NCBI GenBank assembly: GCA_028023455.1 | Contig: JAQFVV010012535.1 | Span: 310,001 to 374,000 of the forward strand | Source of the DNA: Epiperipatus broadwayi | Lineage: Eukaryota; Onychophora; Udeonychophora; Euonychophora; Peripatidae | DNA length: 64,000 nucleotides | Direction of reading: 5' to 3' | Shown here: positions 59,203 through 64,000 of the stretch, one piece after another | How positions within the stretch are numbered: the first letter of the stretch is position 1 | How the letters are laid out: every line of letters begins with the position of its first letter | The notes under the pieces: generated by a model | The model's input: the letters and a program-made list of their open reading frames with translations, nothing else | Database searches by the model: none | Told to the model about the DNA's origin: nothing | Made by a program: the position numbers and the translations under genes

Positions 59203-61015
59203 CCACCAAAAATAATTTATCTAAAGAAGAATTTATTGCACTTCAAAATTTAAAAAAAGATGATTCTATTGTTGTTATTCCATCAGATAAAGGGAATTTG
59301 ATGGTTGTACTTAATCGTTTAGATTATAATAATAAGATTGTAGATTTATTAAATGATGGAACTTATAGAAAGATTATTAGAGATCCTCTGACATATTTAG
59401 AGAAAAAGACAAAATATTTAATCAAACGTTTTAGTATAGATGAAGATATGAAAATTAAAATTTCTCCAAGAGAAGGTTCTTCATTATATCCTAAATTTTA
59501 TGGTTTGCCTAAAATTCATAAATCTGAGATACTATTGTGACCTATTGTGTGTGCTATAGGTTTTCCCACACATGCTTTGGCTCGATATTTAGCCCAATGC
59601 TTACAACCATTGACAGACAAGATTCCATCAAGAATTAAAAATTCAAGTCATTTTATTTCTATAATTAAAAACTTAAAACTAACTGGAACTGATTTATTGG
59701 TTAGTTTTGATGTTTCTTCTATGTTTACTAATATTCCTGTTGAAGAAGCATTAAGTGTAATAGCACAATACAATGATTTACCTGATTTTATTATTCCATT
59801 AGCGAAGCATTGCCTTGAAAATACATTTTTTGTTTATAATTTTCAAAAGTTTAAATAAATTAAAGGGTTTTTTATGGGATATCCACTGTCACCTGTAATT
59901 GCTGATCTTTTCTTGGATAATTTTGAAAGTCAAGTATTATGTGCAGCTACTAAAAAAACCTTCTATTTGACTTAGATATGTGGATAATACATTTGTCATA
60001 TGGCCTCATGGTATTGATGCCTTAAATTCTTTTCTTGTTTTTATAAATAATTGGCATCCAAATATTAAATTTACTATGGAAGTTGAAAATAACAGATCAC
60101 TTTCTTTTCTAGATATTTTAATTGCAAGAAAATGTGATGAAACATTATCAATATGAGTTTACAGAAAATCCACCCATACAAACATATACCTTAATTTTAA
60201 TTCTCATCATCATCCTGCACAAATTTTTCTGTAGCAAAAAATCTGTTGACTAGAGCTTATAATTTATCTGATAAAGAACATCTTACTCAAGAAATTGAAT
60301 TTGCAAAAAATATTCTACTTTCTAATAATTATAATAAAAACATCATATGTAAGGCTTTACATAACATTAATACTAAAAAGAATAAAGAGGATAGAATTGA
60401 CAATTCCTCTTTTAATAGAGTAATTTTACCTTATATTAAAGGGGTTAGTGATAAAATCATTAGAAGACTATCTTTTTCTACTGGCAAAAAAATTGGTGAT
60501 TTTTTATATAAACCTAAAAGCAGAATATTTTTGGAACACCAAGGAGTTTATGAAATTTCATGGTTGCAGTGCTCAAGAAGCTATGTGGGTCAGACTAATA
60601 GATGAATAAATATCAGAATTAAGGAACATAGAAATGCTTTTAATCAAAAAATTAGCACATCAGTGTTTACTTCCCATTTTTTAGAAATTGGTCACAAATC
60701 TGATTTTGACAATACAAAGATACTTGCTAATTTGAAAAGATATAATTTAAGAACCATGAGAAAGTCAATTGAATGTTAAAGAGACCTATGGGTTTAAATA
60801 GGGCTGATGAAACACAATGTATTCCAGCTATGTGAAAACCTCTCATTTTATCTAATATTAACTTAAAATTAATAAGTGAAAAAACTGAGGGAAATAAACA
60901 TTTTGATAAGCCTCATATTGTGAATGCTGAACTACTTCAAGTTGAATCTCATTTTTCATCTCGCACTGAGTCACATTATTGTTTGAGATCTAACAATTTT
61001 TCTTTCAAAAGTTAA
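59203..61015 (+). pseudogene. Penelope-like element E: reverse transcriptase and GIY-YIG endonuclease
   Basis: Conventional PLE protein in several broken frames. Order: ALQNLKKDDSIVVIPSDKGN, KFYGLPKIHK (stop TGA at 59538-59540), PIVCAIGFPTHALARYLA, LLVSFDVSSMFTNIPVEEAL (first catalytic Asp), IKGFFMGYPLSPVIADLF, then RYVDNTFVIWPHG where the second catalytic Asp has become Asn. Next come LSFLDILIARK, VILPYIKGVSDKIIRRL, and the endonuclease with GVYEISWLQCSRSYVGQTNR (stop at 60604-60606) and IRIKEHRNAF. More stops follow. The mutated Y-V-D-D and many stops make it clearly dead. It belongs to a different PLE lineage from elements C and D. Confidence 0.88.
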
Positions 61016-61439
61016 CCTTGATAATGGCGGTTGCTAGTCCATCAAAATATTGGATTGTAATGTAAAATAATACACGGTTTTATCCCAACATTAATAATTT
61101 ATCTATATATATATATATTTACTTGCAAAAAATGAAATATATATATAAATGGATACCATCCAAATTTGTCATGCTTTTGTTAATATATTATCATTTAATA
61201 TTAACCATATAACTAGGACCATGCTATTTCCAACAAAACTCTTATGTCTTATGGATGACATATAAAAAATTATTTGAACATCACAATCAAACCAAGATCA
61301 TTAGAAATTTTTAGCATTAAAGAAAACATATTAATCTATTTCAGAACTACTTAAAGAATACATAGCACTAAAAAAATATTATTAAATAAGCTTCATATCT
61401 TAACCAGAAATTATATCAAATAAGCATTAGGTCAACCCT

Positions 61440-64000
61440 CTCCAGTATTAGTACCATGTTCCATTAAAATAGAATGAGATACTATTTGTGGAGACTTTAG
61501 GCTGGACCAAATATTCACTTTTTTTAAAGACGGGCTACAAAAAAATCCTTTCCTCAATCTTTTACAATTTTCGTATGGCAAACCAGAAAAAAAAAACATC
61601 TCACAGGATCCCTAAGTTTATATATGTATCTGTTAATAAATTCACAGCTCAATACATGACTAATCTCACGAATTTTTTTTATCTAAAGCCATAAATAAAT
61701 ACCAGGATTCTATAAAATAATATTTGCACTATTTATGAAGAAAAAAATAGTTTCCTTAACAAACTTGTATCCAATTTTAATGTCTCCACTAGGCATCAAA
61801 ATAATAGAATCAGTAATCAAAGACAAAATAGAGCCCATTCATTATACCAAAAATATCAAAAATGCAATTTGCAAAAAAAAAATCATCAACAGGGCAGGCT
61901 GCATTTCTATTCAAAACAACAATAGAAACAGTAAGTGATAAAAAATATAATTCAATTTTATTCAGCTAGACATAGAAGTAGACTTGGACATGATACAAAT
62001 AAATATGATTATTAAAATCCTAGAAAAAATAACTACCAAAGGTCCACTTATATTTACTCACTAACCTATTATTAAACTGTAAAATATACATTATTTTTAT
62101 TAATGTTATATAAAGAGCCTGCAAATAAGCTCTTAACAAGCTTTGCAGAATATCCCTAGTCCCAGATTGGTTTCTGCTACTGGCTTTCTCAGTGATGTGC
62201 TAGGATATTCAAGCATTAGATTAAAATATTAGGACAATCCCAGCACTGTATCTAATGGACAACTATTAAGTAGAAAATCTAAAATTTTCAGACATTCATA
62301 TGTCTTCCAATCCAGCTATATAACTTAAATAGCCATATGGAATTGAAACAAGTTCAGATACACCATATATTAATAGCTTTAGCAATATAACATCGCCAAA
62401 GCTTTAATAGCAAAAAATAAAATTACAAACAGTTGTAATACAAGCTTGTTAAATTAGACCATGTGACACATGACTTGATTTCTTTGAAATTTTCTTTGTA
62501 TTACACTACTTTAAGTGACAAAACCTCACCCCCAATTATACCATATCAATCTATTCTGCAAGGTTCCTCTCTTAGTGCCTTACTATTTACTGCCTACATA
62601 AACCCCTAATTATTACCATAGAGAACAAAAAACCTGAAATTTATGTACCCTGCCTAAACACCAACATCTCATATATAGCTTATATGGATGATCTTTCAAT
62701 CTTTTCGCCATCAAAAAAGTATATTCCCAAACTTCTGAAGATTTTATCAGATTATAAAGACAACTATCAGTTGAGAACATAAGAAAATCTTGTGCTTGGC
62801 ACATTTAAACTGGTAATAGTTTAACGAATCATTTTAAAAGCAAACCTAACCCATTCCTTGGATTCCAGTTCAACCTGGGTCATTTACCAATGTGATCAAT
62901 TAAAAAAAATTACATTTTAAAAATAAAATAGAAATAATAATCAATTCACTAACAAAATCATACCTATCACTTTATGCTAAGATATGATTTTTTAACAAGC
63001 TGATCATGACAAAATTTACATACTACACTGCAACAGCACTATATACCAAAGCTTTTACTAATCAAATAAACTCACATTGCAGTAAAAGTTTGTGGAGAAA
63101 AAAGGTAATCTCAATATCAATAAGATGTCTCAATAATTCACTCTCACAAAATGGTCTATGGCTTCTAACATTCAGAACTAAAAAAGAAACCAATATAATC
63201 ACTCAATGTGCAAAAAACCCAGTATCTATAAAGTTTGTAAAATCACTCCCACAGATAAACCTTCTCCTCCTTTTCAAGGATATCTGAAAGCATTACTCAC
63301 TCCATTGCTGACCATAAAATACTTATTTTTCAACCCACTGCAAAATAAATTCAAGTACTGGGAAATTCGTTCACTTTTATATCCTCTATAAGACTATGAT
63401 AAACTGTGCTCAATATCACCAACAAACATCTTTGCTGTAAATTCAAATTCTGGAGACTCGAATCAAAATATTATGAATTTTTATCTCAAATTAATCTCAA
63501 CTCTAAGATAGAAAACAAATTGCCAAAACTGTAGCCCATCTATGCTCACTTTGCCACAAGGATTTAAAAATACAGAATCACCTTTTTTCTTTCATGCCAA
63601 GGACTTAATAATATTCAGTCAATAATATATGCACTCTTCAAAAATAAAAAATGGAAATTAATAACCTATTTGTTTCATTCAAAAAAATAGAGTCTTTGCT
63701 GACATTAGGATCAGCATATTGGGAAAAAAAAGATGTAAATTCTTATACAACAATAACCCAAAAAGGCAACCAAGCACATTTAAGAATTAACTAGATAAAA
63801 TATATCAAAAAGACAAAAGACGAACAAATCAAAAATCTTTCATTGATACCTGCTCTCAATTGCAGTTAATTTCAAGCCTTTAATAAAAAAAATCACTCAG
63901 GATTAATAAATCTGAAATGAGAAACAAAGACCAAAAAGTGTCATTTGCCATCATTGCAATCCCACAGGTGAAAATCAGTTCCTCTAATTGTAAACTTTTA
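61440..64000 (+). pseudogene. L1/Tx1-like LINE, degenerate, reverse transcriptase to C-terminus
   Basis: Plus strand, in pieces: PILMSPLGIKIIESVIKDKI with NRAGCISIQNN (start of the RT, 61735-61938), SILQGSSLSALLFTAYINP (about 62550-62610) and SYIAYMDDLSIFSPSKKYIP (catalytic Y-M-D-D). In 63006-63287 comes QINSHCSKSLWRKKVISISI, parallel to the K-I-N-S-I-C-S-R-L-F-W-K-G-K block of the LINE at 25640-27080. A decayed zinc knuckle (CSLCHKDLKIQNHLF) lies near 63550. It is interrupted by an inserted repeat at 62100-62490 and by many stops, and its 3' end probably reaches the window edge. Confidence 0.75.
62100..62490 (+). repeat. Dispersed repeat inserted in the LINE
   Basis: Matches the 6990-7860 family: CAAGCTTTGCAGAATATCCC, TTTCTGCTACTGGCTTTCTC, CAGACATTCATATGTCTTCC, AGCAATATAACATCGCCAAA. 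It falls between two consecutive RT blocks, so it is younger than the LINE copy. Confidence 0.7.

Noticed and set aside
1-64000. CRISPR arrays, rRNA genes, bacterial operons
   Set aside because: No regularly spaced short repeats, no rRNA-like sequence and no closely packed genes; the window is eukaryotic.

Overview
The window is very AT-rich nuclear DNA from an animal, probably an invertebrate; I cannot name the species. The evidence is spliced exons with GT-AG borders, tRNA-derived SINEs, L1/Tx1-like and SGNH-carrying LINEs, a Ty3/gypsy LTR element and several Penelope-like elements (PLEs). Operons, Shine-Dalgarno sites, rRNA and CRISPR arrays are absent. Most of the recognisable sequence is decayed transposons, with long AT-rich stretches where I see nothing.

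Layout. 1-6.2 kb holds three PLE remnants (A, B, and C, a large inverted repeat). 6.4-9.4 kb has foldback repeats, a homopolymer block and a SINE. About 9.9 to 28.5 kb covers the 3' part of one host gene, a phosphatidylethanolamine-binding protein (PEBP) family member. A 46-nt exon (10455-10500) joins in phase to the terminal exon (28137-28339) across a 17.6-kb intron full of transposons. 28.5-33.1 kb is a minus-strand LINE whose first ORF carries an SGNH-esterase domain. 36.4-41.0 kb is a composite PLE (D) with a 31-bp target-site duplication: an inverted partial copy, a direct partial copy and a nearly full copy. 45.3-49.85 kb is a decayed Ty3/gypsy element with both LTRs. 53.3-56.7 kb has inverted-repeat elements. 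59.0-61.0 kb is a fourth, conventional PLE lineage (E). 61.4-64.0 kb is a degenerate L1/Tx1-like LINE split by another repeat.

Main discovery candidate: short hammerhead-ribozyme-like folds at the 3' ends of four PLE lineages (A-D; seven copies). They share a 5-bp stem II, a GAAA (or one-base-decayed) box and a minimal stem III. The core positions equivalent to hammerhead C3 and G8, normally a C-G pair, are C-G in B, U-A in C and D, and A-U in A. That is covariation at the catalytic-core base pair. In element D the two direct copies lie exactly one element length (2,664 bp) apart, so cleavage at both would release a unit-length RNA.

Functional reading: the only host gene I can support is the PEBP-family gene. 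The rest of the coding signal belongs to self-replicating elements, nearly all broken. The one long intact frame among the PLEs is the 353-codon RT/GIY-YIG frame of the inverted copy in element D.
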